Positions 19,235-29,614 of a stretch of 35,722 bases of DNA are shown here, piece by piece. How positions within the stretch are numbered: position 1 is the stretch's first letter; every line of letters starts with the position of its first letter. Made by a program: the position numbers and the translations under genes. The notes under the pieces were generated by a model that did not search any database, was not told where the DNA came from, and was given only the letters and a program-made list of their open reading frames with translations. Source of the DNA: Pseudolactococcus raffinolactis NBRC 100932 (lineage in GTDB: Bacteria; Bacillota; Bacilli; Lactobacillales; Streptococcaceae); the NCBI RefSeq assembly GCF_001591765.1, contig NZ_BCVN01000021.1, forward strand, positions 1 to 35,722, read 5' to 3'.

Positions 19235-19404
19235 TGGAAAAAACAATATTTGGTGCGTTCACAGCTGTTTTAGCTTGGATTTGTTTAGTGTGTGCGGTAC
19301 AGTGTTTCCGTAAAAAGAAGTTTGGTCTAGCCATTCTCTTTTTATTGTGTGCTTTTACCAACCTTGTCAATTCAATCCATGCCGTCTATCAGACACTATT
19401 TTGA
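19234..19404 (+). CDS. 56-residue conserved-position membrane protein
   Basis: Translated directly from the sequence: begins MEKTIFGAFTAVLAWICLVC and ends HAVYQTLF. Two hydrophobic helices (about 5-22 and 31-48) flank a basic turn, FRKKKFG, and it has four cysteines. Its ATG overlaps the folA stop (TAATG), and it lies between folA and clpX, a position where I recall streptococci also carrying a small uncharacterised ORF. Function unknown. Confidence 0.75.
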   Translation: MEKTIFGAFTAVLAWICLVCAVQCFRKKKFGLAILFLLCAFTNLVNSIHAVYQTLF

Positions 19405-19437
19405 TTACTGAAATTTAGAAGAGGGAAAATCTAGAAA

Positions 19438-20652
19438 ATGATGAATAATGAGATTTTTTGTTCATTTTGTGGTAAGTCACAAGATGAAGTTAAAAAAATA
19501 ATCGCAGGTAGCGATGTTTATATTTGTAATGAGTGTGTTGAGTTATCAATGGACATTTTACGTGAAGAGTTCAAAGGTGAAGGCCAAACGGATATTTTAG
19601 AAAGTAAAACACCCAAAGAATTACTGGCTGTTTTAAACGAGTACGTTATTGGTCAAGATACTGCCAAACGTGCGCTTTCTGTTGCAGTTTATAACCACTA
19701 CAAACGCATTAACTTTTCGGAAAGTAAAGAAAATGACGATGTTGAGCTTCAAAAATCAAATATTTTGATGATTGGCCCAACCGGATCGGGTAAAACTTTC
19801 TTGGCGCAGACTTTAGCCCGTTCACTTAATGTACCTTTTGCCATTGCGGATGCAACGAGCTTGACTGAAGCGGGTTATGTTGGTGAAGACGTAGAAAATA
19901 TTCTACTCAAACTCTTGCAAGCTTCAGATTATAACGTTGAGCGTGCAGAACGTGGTATTATCTACGTTGATGAAATTGATAAGATTGCTAAAAAATCTGA
20001 AAATGTTTCGATTACACGTGATGTTTCAGGTGAAGGGGTTCAACAAGCCCTTCTAAAAATCATCGAGGGAACAGTTGCGAGTGTGCCACCACAAGGCGGA
20101 CGTAAACACCCTAATCAAGAAATGATTCAGTTGGACACTAAAAACATCCTCTTTATCGTTGGTGGTGCTTTTGATGGGATCGAAGAAATTGTTAAACAGC
20201 GTTTAGGTGAGAAAATCATCGGTTTTGGTGCTAATAACAAAGCACTAGGGGAAAATGATTCCTACATGCAAGAAATTGTGGCTGAAGATATTCAAAAATT
20301 CGGCTTAATTCCTGAATTTATCGGTCGTCTGCCAATCGTTGCAGCACTTGAGCGCTTGACCAAGGATGACTTGGTACATATCCTAACCGAGCCTAAAAAC
20401 GCACTCGTTAAACAATATCAGCGTCTCCTTAGTTTTGACGATGTTGTCTTAGAATTCGACTCTGGTGCTTTAGATGCCATTGCTGAAAAGGCGATTGAGC
20501 GCAAAACTGGTGCTCGTGGGCTTCGTTCTATTATCGAAGAAGTGATGATGGATGTCATGTTTGAAGTGCCAAGCATGGACAATGTGACGAAAGTCGTGAT
20601 TACTGAGGAAGCTGTTCGTGGAACGGAAGAACCTTTAATCTTAGGTCCATAA
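19438..20652 (+). CDS. clpX: ATP-dependent Clp protease ATP-binding subunit ClpX
   Basis: AAA+ unfoldase that feeds proteins to ClpP. The zinc-binding domain has Cys8, Cys11, Cys30 and Cys33. Walker A GPTGSGKT is at 113-120, Walker B contains [10 protein letters not shown], and the ClpP-docking IGF loop (KIIGFGA) and the sensor-2 GARGLRS are all present. It has 404 residues. Two adjacent ATGs (19438 and 19441) are possible; GAGGG lies 12 bases before the first. No CtsR box is evident upstream. Confidence 0.97.
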   Translation: MMNNEIFCSFCGKSQDEVKKIIAGSDVYICNECVELSMDILREEFKGEGQTDILESKTPKELLAVLNEYVIGQDTAKRALSVAVYNHYKRINFSESKENDDVELQKSNILMIGPTGSGKTFLAQTLARSLNVPFAIADATSLTEAGYVGEDVENILLKLLQASDYNVERAERGIIYVDEIDKIAKKSENVSITRDVSGEGVQQALLKIIEGTVASVPPQGGRKHPNQEMIQLDTKNILFIVGGAFDGIEEIVKQRLGEKIIGFGANNKALGENDSYMQEIVAEDIQKFGLIPEFIGRLPIVAALERLTKDDLVHILTEPKNALVKQYQRLLSFDDVVLEFDSGALDAIAEKAIERKTGARGLRSIIEEVMMDVMFEVPSMDNVTKVVITEEAVRGTEEPLILGP

Positions 20653-20704
20653 ACAGTAATCCCAAACGTGATCAAAGTTGGTCACAGTGATAGAAATGAG
20701 ACTC

Positions 20705-21295
20705 ATGAAATTTAATATTCACAATGTCAGCTTGACGATTTCAGCTGCATCTAGTAAACAATACCCTGAAACTGATATGCCGGAAATTGCCCTAGCTGGG
20801 CGTTCAAATGTTGGTAAATCAAGTTTCATCAATACTTTATTGAATCGTAAAAACTTTGCTCGGACATCTGGTCGTCCTGGTAAAACACAGCTCCTTAACT
20901 TTTTCAATATCGATGATACGCTTCATTTTGTGGATGTGCCAGGCTATGGTTACGCCCGTGTTTCTAAAAAGGAACGTGAAAAATGGGGTGGCATGATCGA
21001 AGAATATCTGACTACGCGTGCGAATTTACGTGCGGTTGTGAGCTTGGTAGACATGCGACACGAACCATCAGCTGATGATATTCAGATGTATGAATTTCTG
21101 AAATACTATGAAATTCCAGTTATTTTGGTTGCGACCAAGGCTGATAAAATTCCACGCAGTAAATGGAATAAGCATGAGAGTATGATCAAAAGAACCTTGC
21201 AGTTCGATAGTACGGACGACTTTGTCATTTTTTCAAGTTTTGATAAAACTGGTTTAGATCAGGCTTGGCAAGTGATTGAAAGCTTCGTCGACTAA
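20705..21295 (+). CDS. engB: Ribosome biogenesis GTPase EngB/YsxC
   Basis: Essential GTPase for large ribosomal subunit assembly. G1 GRSNVGKS, G3 DVPGYG, G4 TKAD and G5-like FSS are all present. The frame is open from a TTG at 20678, with ATGs at 20696 and 20705. I chose 20705 ([11 protein letters not shown]) because homologues begin there; 196 residues result. No strong ribosome binding site favours any start. It follows clpX by 52 bases, the usual Lactobacillales order. Confidence 0.93.
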   Translation: MKFNIHNVSLTISAASSKQYPETDMPEIALAGRSNVGKSSFINTLLNRKNFARTSGRPGKTQLLNFFNIDDTLHFVDVPGYGYARVSKKEREKWGGMIEEYLTTRANLRAVVSLVDMRHEPSADDIQMYEFLKYYEIPVILVATKADKIPRSKWNKHESMIKRTLQFDSTDDFVIFSSFDKTGLDQAWQVIESFVD

Positions 21296-21339
21296 TCTCA
21301 TCTAAATTAAAAAAGATTATAGAAATGTTCTGAAAATTC

Positions 21340-21348
21340 TGCTATAAT
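21340..21348 (+). promoter_or_regulatory. hom-thrB promoter (extended -10)
   Basis: TGC-TATAAT with no clear -35. No T-box or other attenuator structure is visible in the 42-base leader before the hom ATG. Confidence 0.55.
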
Positions 21349-21389
21349 GGCACTAATCATATTTATATTTTAAAGGAGCGTTAAAACAC

Positions 21390-22670
21390 ATGACAATCAA
21401 CATTGCTTTACTCGGATTTGGAACAGTAGCCAGTGGAATTCCCTTTTTGCTACAAGAAAATGGTGAAAAGATTACTTCTGAAGCTGGCACTGAGATTCAG
21501 ATTGCTAAAGTTTTGGTCAGAGATGATGCTGAGAAAGACGCGCTTCTCGCAAAAGGTCATGATTTTAACTTCGTGACAGACATTTCGGCTATCTTAAACG
21601 ATGATACGGTTGACATTGTCATCGAGTTGTTGGGACGTATCGAGCCAGCTAAGACCTTTATCACACAAGCCCTACAAGCTAAAAAACACGTCGTGACTGC
21701 TAACAAGGATTTATTGGCGGTACATGGTACAGACTTGCTTAAGGTTGCTAAAGACAATGGTGTGGTTTTGTATTACGAAGCAGCAGTAGCAGGCGGTATT
21801 CCTATTTTGCGCACATTGGCGAATTCATATACAGCAGATACGATTACTAAAATTCTTGGTGTTGTCAATGGTACCAGCAACTTTATGATGACCAAGATGG
21901 TTGATGAAGGTTGGACTTACGACGAAGCATTGGCTGAGGCGAGTCGTCTAGGCTATGCAGAATCAGATCCGACCAATGATGTGGACGGCATTGACTCAGC
22001 CTATAAAATGGTCATCCTTAGTCAATTTGCTTTTGGCATGACAATCAAGTTTGAAGACGTCCGTCATGAAGGCATCCGTCATATTACACCAGAAGATGTG
22101 AAGCGAGCACAAAAATTAGGATTTGTCATCAAGTTAGTAGGTGAAATTGTTGAACGTCCTTCAGGCATTTACGCTGAGGTTGTGCCGACATTCTTGCCTA
22201 AAAACCACCAACTGGCAACAGTCAATGGTGTCATGAACGCTGTCTTTGTTGAATCTATTGGGATTAATGAAGCCATGTTCTATGGACCCGGTGCTGGTCA
22301 AAAACCGACAGCAACATCAGTTGTTGCCGATGTGATCGAATTGGCTAAAGGCATTAATAAAGGTGATGTATTACCAGCCTTTAACACTTTTACTCGCGAA
22401 ACAGTCTATGCAACGAAAGAAGATCTAGTTGATAAGTACTATTTTGCGATTGAAACCGAAGATAAGGCTGGGCAATTGCTTCATTTGGCAGAGCTTTTCC
22501 ATGCGGAAAATGTGTCATTTGAACAAGTTTTCCAAGAAAACATTGGCGATAATCGCGCTAGCATTGCCATCATTTCCCACAAAATGGACTTGAACCAATT
22601 TGACAGTTTAGTTGAGAAAATTTCAGCGTTGGATGGGTTCACGCTCCGCAACACAATTAAAGTAATTTAA
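21390..22670 (+). CDS. hom: Homoserine dehydrogenase
   Basis: Reduces aspartate semialdehyde to homoserine, the branch to threonine and methionine. The NAD(P) loop GFGTVASG is at about 9-16, [11 protein letters not shown] at about 95-105, and [10 protein letters not shown] with the substrate-binding region follows. The C-terminal 75 residues form an ACT regulatory domain ([15 protein letters not shown]). It has 426 residues. AAGGAG precedes the ATG. Operon with thrB, 11 bases apart. Confidence 0.96.
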   Translation: MTINIALLGFGTVASGIPFLLQENGEKITSEAGTEIQIAKVLVRDDAEKDALLAKGHDFNFVTDISAILNDDTVDIVIELLGRIEPAKTFITQALQAKKHVVTANKDLLAVHGTDLLKVAKDNGVVLYYEAAVAGGIPILRTLANSYTADTITKILGVVNGTSNFMMTKMVDEGWTYDEALAEASRLGYAESDPTNDVDGIDSAYKMVILSQFAFGMTIKFEDVRHEGIRHITPEDVKRAQKLGFVIKLVGEIVERPSGIYAEVVPTFLPKNHQLATVNGVMNAVFVESIGINEAMFYGPGAGQKPTATSVVADVIELAKGINKGDVLPAFNTFTRETVYATKEDLVDKYYFAIETEDKAGQLLHLAELFHAENVSFEQVFQENIGDNRASIAIISHKMDLNQFDSLVEKISALDGFTLRNTIKVI

Positions 22671-22681
22671 GGGTAAGACAG

Positions 22682-23554
22682 ATGACTTTGACAATATCAG
22701 TGCCGGCAACATCAGCCAATCTAGGACCAGGATTTGACTCGGTTGGTCTTGCGGTTAATCTCTATTTGACGATTGACGTCTTAGAAGCAGCAAGTCAATG
22801 GCACATTCAGCATGATTTAGGATCAGAAGTCCCTTCTGACGAACGAAATTTGTTATTAGAGACTGCCTTACAAGTTTGTCCAGATTTGCAGCCTCATAAA
22901 ATTAAGATGACTAGTGAAATCCCCTTGGCACGCGGTCTAGGGTCATCAAGCTCAGTTATTGTTGCTGGGATTGAACTTGCTAACCAGTTGGGGCAGCTCA
23001 ACTTATCAGCAGCCGATAAGTTAGCCATTGCAACAAATATTGAAGGACATCCAGATAATGTTGCACCTGCGATTTTTGGGAATTTAGTCATTGCTAATAG
23101 CCTCGGTGATAAAACGAATCATGTTACAGCACCAATGCCAGAGACTGGCCTCCTTGCTTTCATTCCAAATTATGAGTTGAAAACCAGTGATTCTAGAAAA
23201 GTTTTACCAAGTACCTTCACTTATCATGAAGCTGTTGCTGCGAGTAGTATTGCTAATGTCGCGATTGCAGCACTTTTAACAGGTGACATGGCACTTGCAG
23301 GGCAACTCATGGAAGAAGATTTATTTCACGAAAGTTATCGTGGTAAACTCGTGCCAGAAGTGACTAAAATTCGAGAAATCGGTCATGCAGAAGGCGCTTA
23401 TGCTACTTATCTATCGGGCGCCGGGCCGACTGTTATGGTCATGATGCCGATTGACAGATTAGCAATCATAAAATCTAGACTTGAAGCGCAAGAATTTTCA
23501 GGTCAGCTATTAGAGTTGGCAGTAGATACACACGGGATTAAAGTAATCAATTAA
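22682..23554 (+). CDS. thrB: Homoserine kinase
   Basis: GHMP-family kinase that phosphorylates homoserine for threonine synthesis. N-terminal [15 protein letters not shown], the ATP loop [16 protein letters not shown] at about 81-96, and the C-terminal SGAGPTVMV motif are all present. It has 290 residues. AAGGG lies eight bases before the ATG. It forms a two-gene operon after hom; thrC is not in the window. Confidence 0.96.
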   Translation: MTLTISVPATSANLGPGFDSVGLAVNLYLTIDVLEAASQWHIQHDLGSEVPSDERNLLLETALQVCPDLQPHKIKMTSEIPLARGLGSSSSVIVAGIELANQLGQLNLSAADKLAIATNIEGHPDNVAPAIFGNLVIANSLGDKTNHVTAPMPETGLLAFIPNYELKTSDSRKVLPSTFTYHEAVAASSIANVAIAALLTGDMALAGQLMEEDLFHESYRGKLVPEVTKIREIGHAEGAYATYLSGAGPTVMVMMPIDRLAIIKSRLEAQEFSGQLLELAVDTHGIKVIN

Positions 23555-23634
23555 ACAATTTAGCATCATCAAGTTTCATAATTAAATCAAAGACTGACAC
23601 GCGATTTGCTAATCAGTTTATTGACTCATAAAAT

Positions 23635-23685
23635 TAGAATTTTTACGGTCTTGTTCAACCTTGAACTCGTGAAAATTCTATTTTT
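23635..23685 (+). terminator. Terminator after thrB
   Basis: TAGAATTTT (23635-23643) pairs with AAAATTCTA (23672-23680), with an inner GTTCA/TGAAC stem, followed by TTTTTAATTTT. Confidence 0.75.
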
Positions 23686-23741
23686 AATTTTAGATCAATC
23701 TGTATTGTATGACTGCAATCAGATTTAACAGGGGGGAACAT

Positions 23742-24629
23742 GTGAAAAAAGGATTAGTATTAGCGTTTGGCTCTTATATCGCTTGGGGATTTCTATCCAT
23801 ATTTTGGAAATTACTCAGTGGTGTTGATGCTTATGAAGTATTTTTTTATCGGATGCTGTCAACAATGCTAACCATGTTGTTGTATTTTCTATTATTCGGC
23901 AAAATGGACAAATTAAAGACTGAGGTCTCGGGTTTAATTGCTAACAAATCGGAATTAGTCACGATGATTTTAGCAAGTTTCCTGATTTCAGTCAACTGGT
24001 TGGTCTTTATCTACGCAGTTGGCCATCAGCAAGCGACAGCCGCAAGTTTGGGATACTACATTAATCCCCTATTTTCAGTTTTATTAGCGGTTGTTTTCCT
24101 CAAAGAGCGGTTGGAAAACTTCACCAAACTATCACTTGTGCTCGCTTTAATCGGCGTCTTGATTTTAACGATTCAAGGTGGTCGTTTACCGATTGTGTCG
24201 ATCTTATTGCCATTGTCATTTGGCACCTATGGCTTGATTAAGAAAAATGTAACACTCTCAAGTGATGTCGCCATGTTTGTCGAAACAATCGTTGTGACAC
24301 CTTTTGTCCTCGTTTTCATCCTATTTTTTGCCAAGCATGCGCCAAGCGATTACACGATGTCACAGATTATCTACTTGATTCTATCAGGCATCATTACAGC
24401 TATTCCCTTGCTCTTGTTTGCTGAGGCCCTGAAACAGGCGCCGCTTAATGTCGTTGGATTTGTCCAATACGTCAGTCCAACGATCCAATTAGCAGTGGCT
24501 ATATTCCTTTTCCATGAATCTTTTAAATTGGAAAATTTATATGGCTTTACAGCCATTTGGCTTGCCATCATTGTCTTTGTTATCGGGCAAGTTATCCTGA
24601 TGAAAAAGGCTAAAAATATGGTAAAATAA
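23742..24629 (+). CDS. rarD: EamA-family transporter RarD
   Basis: A 295-residue membrane protein with ten hydrophobic segments in two EamA/DMT repeats. The RarD signatures are FGSYIAWGFLSIFWK near the N-terminus, EVFFYRM, and LGYYINPLFSVLLAVVFL. The substrate is unknown; the family's old link to chloramphenicol sensitivity is not predictive. The frame opens at an ATG at 23709, but a G-run (AGGGGGG) five bases before the GTG at 23742 marks the likelier start. Confidence 0.88.
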   Translation: MKKGLVLAFGSYIAWGFLSIFWKLLSGVDAYEVFFYRMLSTMLTMLLYFLLFGKMDKLKTEVSGLIANKSELVTMILASFLISVNWLVFIYAVGHQQATAASLGYYINPLFSVLLAVVFLKERLENFTKLSLVLALIGVLILTIQGGRLPIVSILLPLSFGTYGLIKKNVTLSSDVAMFVETIVVTPFVLVFILFFAKHAPSDYTMSQIIYLILSGIITAIPLLLFAEALKQAPLNVVGFVQYVSPTIQLAVAIFLFHESFKLENLYGFTAIWLAIIVFVIGQVILMKKAKNMVK

Positions 24630-24634
24630 TAGTG

Positions 24635-24661
24635 TTGTACCTTTGGTACAAGCTATTTTTT
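24635..24661 (+). terminator. Terminator after rarD
   Basis: TTGTACC (24635-24641), a three-base loop and GGTACAA (24645-24651), then a six-T run at 24656-24661. Confidence 0.65.
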
Positions 24662-24717
24662 ATGTGATAACTTGAGTTGCATTGCACAAAAAAATTTTTG
24701 ATACGAAAAGAGCAAAT

Positions 24718-25632
24718 ATGTTAACTAAAAATGAAATACTTGAAAAATTACCTGAAATAACAGTAGAATTTAATGCCCCACTTTCAAATTATACTTTTAC
24801 AGAAGTAGGAGGGCCAGCAGACTTTCTCGCCTTTCCAACAGATAAATATCAGTTACAAAAACTGATAAAATTAGCCAACGAAACGCAAACACCTTTTATC
24901 GTCTTAGGAAATGCCAGTAACCTCATCGTGCGCAACGGCGGTATTCGTGGTTTCGTCATTCTTCTTGAAAAAATGAATACGATTCGTGCCAATGGTTATG
25001 TGATTGAAGCGCAGGCAGGTGCTAGTTTAATCGAGACCACACAAGTCGCTTTAACCAATTCCTTGACTGGCTTTGAATTTGCCTGTGGTATTCCAGGGTC
25101 AGTTGGCGGTGCGGTCTTCATGAACGCAGGCGCCTACGGAGGAGAAATCGCGACCGTCTTATCTAGCGTACAAGTCATGGACCAATCAGGAGAGATTTTC
25201 GTGATTTCTAGCGAAGACATGCAGTTTGGCTACCGGAAATCAGTCCTCCAAAGCCAACACTATATTGCTTTATCGGCGAAATTTTCACTCAAAAATGGTG
25301 ATCACGATCTGATTAAAGCTGAAATGAACCGCCTGACCTACCTGCGTGCCTTGAAACAGCCGCTTGAATTTCCAAGTTGTGGTTCAGTCTTTAAACGCCC
25401 AGTTGGCTATTTTGCAGGTCAGTTGATTCAAGATGCCGGCCTACAAGGTCATCAAATTGGTGGTGTTCAAGTATCTGAAAAACATGCTGGTTTTATGGTT
25501 AATGTCAACAACGGGACTGCCAAAGACTATGAAGACTTGATTGCTTACGTCATTGCACAAGTTAAAGCGACCTCTGGTGTCACATTAGAGCCAGAAGTTC
25601 GAATTTTAGGAGAAGAAAAAATTGACGACTAA
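24718..25632 (+). CDS. murB: UDP-N-acetylenolpyruvoylglucosamine reductase
   Basis: FAD enzyme that makes UDP-N-acetylmuramic acid for peptidoglycan. FAD-binding [12 protein letters not shown] and [21 protein letters not shown] are present, as are FGYRKS and the catalytic serine region [17 protein letters not shown] closes the protein. The frame opens at a TTG at 24682, but the ATG at 24718, after GAAAAGAG, gives the typical 304-residue product. It heads the murB-pot operon and overlaps potA by 11 bases. Confidence 0.95.
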   Translation: MLTKNEILEKLPEITVEFNAPLSNYTFTEVGGPADFLAFPTDKYQLQKLIKLANETQTPFIVLGNASNLIVRNGGIRGFVILLEKMNTIRANGYVIEAQAGASLIETTQVALTNSLTGFEFACGIPGSVGGAVFMNAGAYGGEIATVLSSVQVMDQSGEIFVISSEDMQFGYRKSVLQSQHYIALSAKFSLKNGDHDLIKAEMNRLTYLRALKQPLEFPSCGSVFKRPVGYFAGQLIQDAGLQGHQIGGVQVSEKHAGFMVNVNNGTAKDYEDLIAYVIAQVKATSGVTLEPEVRILGEEKIDD

Positions 25633-26773
25633 CCCAATCATCGCGTTTAAACATGTGTCTAAGTCTTTTGAAGACAATGGCCAACTCATCCTTAGAGATA
25701 TCAATTTTGAGTTAGAAGCAGGGAAATTTTATACCTTGCTTGGTGCATCAGGATCTGGTAAATCAACGATACTTAATATTATTGCCGGCTTAACAGATGC
25801 CACAACAGGTGATATTTACCTTGATAACGAACGCATTAATGACGTGCCAATCAACCAACGAGATGTGCATACCGTTTTCCAAAATTATGCCCTCTTACCC
25901 CATAAAAATGTCTTTGATAATATCGCCTTTCCTTTGAAAATTCGGAAAGTTGATAAGGCACAGATTGAAAAACGCGTATTAGAAGCGCTTAAAATGGTGC
26001 GCTTAACCGGCTTTGAAAATCGTCGTATTCAGAAACTTTCAGGTGGCCAGCGCCAACGTGTGGCGATTGCCAGAGCCATTGTCAATCAGCCGAAAGTGGT
26101 TTTGCTAGATGAGCCCTTAAGCGCCCTTGACTTGAAACTGCGGACTGAAATGCAGTATGAACTCCGCGCTCTTCAACAAAAACTAGGCATTACTTTTGTT
26201 TTTGTCACGCATGACCAAGAAGAGGCCTTAGCCATGAGTGACTGGATTTTCATCATCAATGATGGTGAAATCGTCCAATCAGGCACACCGGTTGATATTT
26301 ATGACGAACCCATTAACCGATTTGTTGCGAATTTTATTGGCGAGTCTAATATCGTTTCAGGTATTATGATTGATGACTATCTAGTCGAGTTTAATGGCAA
26401 AAGATTTGAGTCAGTCGATGGTGGGATGAGAAAAAATGAACCCGTTGAAGTCGTCATTCGTCCAGAAGATTTGAGATTAACACTACCAGATGAAGGGAAA
26501 TTAATCGTTAAAGTTCAGACCCAACTTTTCCGAGGCGTCCATTATGAAATTATCGCAGTGGATGACCTTGGCCAGGAGTGGATGATTCATTCGACACGCC
26601 GCGCCATTGTTGGCGAAGTGATCGGTCTTGATTTCGAGTCAGAAGACATTCATATCATGCGACTTAATGAAACAGAAGAAGAGTTTGATGCTCGGATTGA
26701 AGAATATGTGGACGAAGAAATTGTCGAAGCTGGCCTGATCAATGCCATCGAAGAAGAAAATATTAAAGACTAA
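25622..26773 (+). CDS. potA: Spermidine/putrescine ABC transporter ATP-binding protein
   Basis: Energises polyamine import by PotBC with the binding protein PotD. Walker [10 protein letters not shown] is at 41-49, Q-loop [10 protein letters not shown], signature [14 protein letters not shown], Walker [13 protein letters not shown] and switch THD are intact, with a TOBE-type domain after about residue 235. The start codon is TTG, supported by AGGAG nine bases upstream. It overlaps murB. The acidic C-terminal tail is extended. Confidence 0.94.
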   Translation: MTTNPIIAFKHVSKSFEDNGQLILRDINFELEAGKFYTLLGASGSGKSTILNIIAGLTDATTGDIYLDNERINDVPINQRDVHTVFQNYALLPHKNVFDNIAFPLKIRKVDKAQIEKRVLEALKMVRLTGFENRRIQKLSGGQRQRVAIARAIVNQPKVVLLDEPLSALDLKLRTEMQYELRALQQKLGITFVFVTHDQEEALAMSDWIFIINDGEIVQSGTPVDIYDEPINRFVANFIGESNIVSGIMIDDYLVEFNGKRFESVDGGMRKNEPVEVVIRPEDLRLTLPDEGKLIVKVQTQLFRGVHYEIIAVDDLGQEWMIHSTRRAIVGEVIGLDFESEDIHIMRLNETEEEFDARIEEYVDEEIVEAGLINAIEEENIKD

Positions 26774-26856
26774 AAGGGGATTAGTCTCGTTTTAAAAGTT
26801 TAGCGTGGTGTAGCCAGCAATTGCATCAGTTTAGCCGCTGATTTATAGGGGGAATA

Positions 26857-28038
26857 ATGGGAAAATATATTGAAGTACCAGATACATTAGCAGAAACATT
26901 AACTGGTGATGAGGAGGAGTTGATTTTAGAAGCGGTTGATAATGGTTTTTCAATCAAGTTAAGAAGTGCCTCAGATAATAATCGTCAAAATTTTTCTTTG
27001 CGCCATCTCTTGCTTCCTAGTTTATTAGCTTGGCTGATGGGACTGATGACTTTCTTATTGACTCAAAAATCACAAATTTCTTTCACAGGAGATGATCTGA
27101 TTTCTGTGGCACATGCTAGCACCGTTTTCGGTATCCTGACGGGATTCGTATCCTTTATCTTAGCCTATCGAAAAACACCACACGCACTGGCGAGACAGTC
27201 TTGGTTCACAAAAACTCGCGAGACATTGACTTTAGCCCTGACTTATACCTTGGTAACCCTAGCGGTTACAGTCATTACCTTTTATATCATGCGCCATACC
27301 TTTAGTGGCGTTAGTTTTGACCCTGTGACTGCCTCATTATTTGTATTAGCCTTTTCAGCGGTTATCAATTTTGTTTTAATTTCTTCAGCTGTGTCTGTCA
27401 AAGTCTCCAATTTAATCGCTATGCTATTTATTACCTTTATTGGCGGTGTCCTAGTTGCGATGGCTTTGAATAATCAACGTGATTGGTGGCAGTTTAACTT
27501 TAGTTTTCTCGGTACTTATGAGGCAAAAAGACATTGGGAATTTAACTTGACATTGATTTTCTCAGCCTTGATTTTATTAACGATCACTGATTATTTGTTT
27601 TCAGAGTTCTCACGTAGTGACTATTATACGAGAAAAAGTGCTGTTGTTCGGTTTTTCTATTACCTGATTGCTGTCTTGATTGCCTGCGTTGGGATTTTCA
27701 CTGCTAACAGTTATTCTTGGACGATGACAGTGCATAATTTGTCAGCCTTTGGTATTGTTGTTTGTATCATTGTTTTAATCCTCCTTTTGAAATGGCTAAT
27801 CCCTGATATCTCAAAAGAGTTTCTCGTCTTCTCTGCCATCACACTAGGCCTGTTAGTATTATCTGCTTTTCTATTTTTAGGTGTTCATTATTTGTCTCTG
27901 ACATTTTTTGAAATCATCGCTTTTGTTATTGCCTTTATCTGGCTAGTGATGTTGATTAATGCGATTCAAGACTTGTCGCAATCACATCGTCGCTGGCATC
28001 TTAAACTTGTCGATATGACACCAGAAGAAACATTATGA
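26857..28038 (+). CDS. Ten-helix membrane protein of unknown function in the pot operon
   Basis: A 393-residue protein. The first 48 residues are soluble and acidic (EVPDTLAETLTGDEEELILEA) and somewhat AbrB-like; about ten hydrophobic helices follow. The FSFLGTYEAKRHWEFN and TVHNLSAFG segments recall DUF998 proteins, a tentative match. It follows potA by 83 bases, with AGGGGG before the ATG, and its stop overlaps the potB ATG (ATGA), so it is firmly inside the transporter operon. It has no ABC permease EAA loop, so it is not itself a Pot permease. Confidence 0.75.
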   Translation: MGKYIEVPDTLAETLTGDEEELILEAVDNGFSIKLRSASDNNRQNFSLRHLLLPSLLAWLMGLMTFLLTQKSQISFTGDDLISVAHASTVFGILTGFVSFILAYRKTPHALARQSWFTKTRETLTLALTYTLVTLAVTVITFYIMRHTFSGVSFDPVTASLFVLAFSAVINFVLISSAVSVKVSNLIAMLFITFIGGVLVAMALNNQRDWWQFNFSFLGTYEAKRHWEFNLTLIFSALILLTITDYLFSEFSRSDYYTRKSAVVRFFYYLIAVLIACVGIFTANSYSWTMTVHNLSAFGIVVCIIVLILLLKWLIPDISKEFLVFSAITLGLLVLSAFLFLGVHYLSLTFFEIIAFVIAFIWLVMLINAIQDLSQSHRRWHLKLVDMTPEETL

Positions 28039-28835
28039 CTAAAAAAAATAAATTAACTGCTATTCCCTACGTCCTCTGGCTGTTCTTATTTGTCCTAGCG
28101 CCGATCGCCCTACTCATCTATAAATCGTTTTTCGATATTGATGGGAATGCGACCTTGGCCAACTATGGCACATATTTTACCAGCTGGACTTATCTGAAAA
28201 TGTCGGTTAACTCCGTCATTTACGCGGCGATTATCACAGCCGTTACACTTGTGATTAGCTATCCAACGGCCTATTTTTTGACCAAATTAAAACATAAGCA
28301 ACTATGGTTGATGCTGATTATCTTACCGACTTGGATCAACCTCTTGCTCAAAGCTTATGCCTTTATTGGTATTTTCGGCCAATCTGGTGCGGTGAATGGC
28401 TTCCTCAACTTCATGGGATTGGGCAGCCAACAAATTCTCTTTACCGATTTTTCTTTCATCTTTGTTGCGGCTTACATCGAAATTCCTTTTATGGTCTTGC
28501 CGATTTTTAATGCCATTGATGAGATTGACGGTGATTTAATCAAGGCTGGCTATGATTTAGGGACAACTCGACTTCAAAATTTTTCACAAATCATCTTTCC
28601 GCTCTCAATGAATGGTGTTAGATCTGGTGTTCAAGCAGTCTTTATTCCAAGTCTAAGCTTGTTCATGTTGACGCGCTTGATCGGTGGGAATCGCGTGATT
28701 ACTTTAGGGACTGCCATTGAGGAACATTTCCTTGTGACCCAAAACTGGGGCATGGGTGCTACGATCGGTATGGTGCTCATCATTACCATGTTTGTGGTCA
28801 TGTACTTGACACGGGAGAGAGGGGGTAAAGCATGA
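28035..28835 (+). CDS. potB: Spermidine/putrescine ABC transporter permease PotB
   Basis: Membrane permease of 266 residues with six hydrophobic segments. The EAA-type loop for coupling to PotA is seen as EIDGDLIKAGYDLGTTRLQNF (about 163-183). The ATG overlaps the preceding stop (ATGA) without its own Shine-Dalgarno sequence, so it is probably translated by coupling. Its own stop overlaps the potC ATG in the same way. Confidence 0.93.
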   Translation: MTKKNKLTAIPYVLWLFLFVLAPIALLIYKSFFDIDGNATLANYGTYFTSWTYLKMSVNSVIYAAIITAVTLVISYPTAYFLTKLKHKQLWLMLIILPTWINLLLKAYAFIGIFGQSGAVNGFLNFMGLGSQQILFTDFSFIFVAAYIEIPFMVLPIFNAIDEIDGDLIKAGYDLGTTRLQNFSQIIFPLSMNGVRSGVQAVFIPSLSLFMLTRLIGGNRVITLGTAIEEHFLVTQNWGMGATIGMVLIITMFVVMYLTRERGGKA

Positions 28836-29614
28836 AGCGACGTTTTAAATTTGAAAATGCTTATTTGATTTTCGTCTTTGCCCTTTTATACTTGCCGATT
28901 TTCTATTTAATATTTTATGCCTTTAATCAAAATGGCAATATGAATGCCTTTACCGGCTTTACTTTGGAACATTTCCAGGCATTATTTGCGGATAGTCGTT
29001 TAATCTTAATTGTCGTGCAAACCTTTTTACTGGCCTTTTTATCAGCCTTTATCGCGACGATTATCGGAACCTTTGGGGCGATCTATATCCATCAAGCTAA
29101 GAAGAAACGTCAGAATACGATTTTATCCTTGAACAATGTCTTGCTGGTTTCGCCAGATGTCATGATTGGGGCAAGCTTTCTGATTTTGCTTACCTCAATC
29201 GGGTTTAAATTAGGCTTTGCGTCAGTATTAATGGCGCACATTGCCTTCTCGATACCTATCGTTGTGCTCATGGTCTTACCTCGTTTGCAGGAAATGGATC
29301 AGGATATGATCAATGCTGCCTACGATTTGGGCGCGACCCAGCGCCAAACGATGATGGAAGTCGTGCTACCATTTTTAACCCCAGGGATTATTGCCGGCTT
29401 CTTCATGGCCTTTACTTATTCCTTGGATGATTTTGCGGTTACTTTCTTTGTGACCGGAAACGGGTTCTCGACTTTGTCTGTCGAAATCTACTCTCGCGCA
29501 CGTCATGGTATTTCACTTGAGATCAATGCTTTATCAGCGCTAGTGTTTATGCTTTCAATTTTGCTTGTAATCGGGTATTATATGATTATGAGGAGTGCGG
29601 ATGAGGAAAAATAA
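28832..29614 (+). CDS. potC: Spermidine/putrescine ABC transporter permease PotC
   Basis: Second permease subunit, 260 residues and six helices, with the EAA-type loop MDQDMINAAYDLGATQRQTM (about 151-170) and the conserved TYSLDDFAVTFFVTG segment. It overlaps potB by 4 bases. Its end overlaps the next, unrelated gene by 14 bases, so the order runs on without a break. Confidence 0.94.
   Translation: MKRRFKFENAYLIFVFALLYLPIFYLIFYAFNQNGNMNAFTGFTLEHFQALFADSRLILIVVQTFLLAFLSAFIATIIGTFGAIYIHQAKKKRQNTILSLNNVLLVSPDVMIGASFLILLTSIGFKLGFASVLMAHIAFSIPIVVLMVLPRLQEMDQDMINAAYDLGATQRQTMMEVVLPFLTPGIIAGFFMAFTYSLDDFAVTFFVTGNGFSTLSVEIYSRARHGISLEINALSALVFMLSILLVIGYYMIMRSADEEK

Noticed and set aside
19405-19437. 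CtsR heat-shock operator before clpX
   Set aside because: No tandem GGTCAAA heptads are present in the gap or in the small ORF upstream.
21296-21389. Possible T-box or attenuator ahead of hom-thrB
   Set aside because: The leader from the predicted start is about 40 bases, with no T-box motif, stem series or leader peptide.
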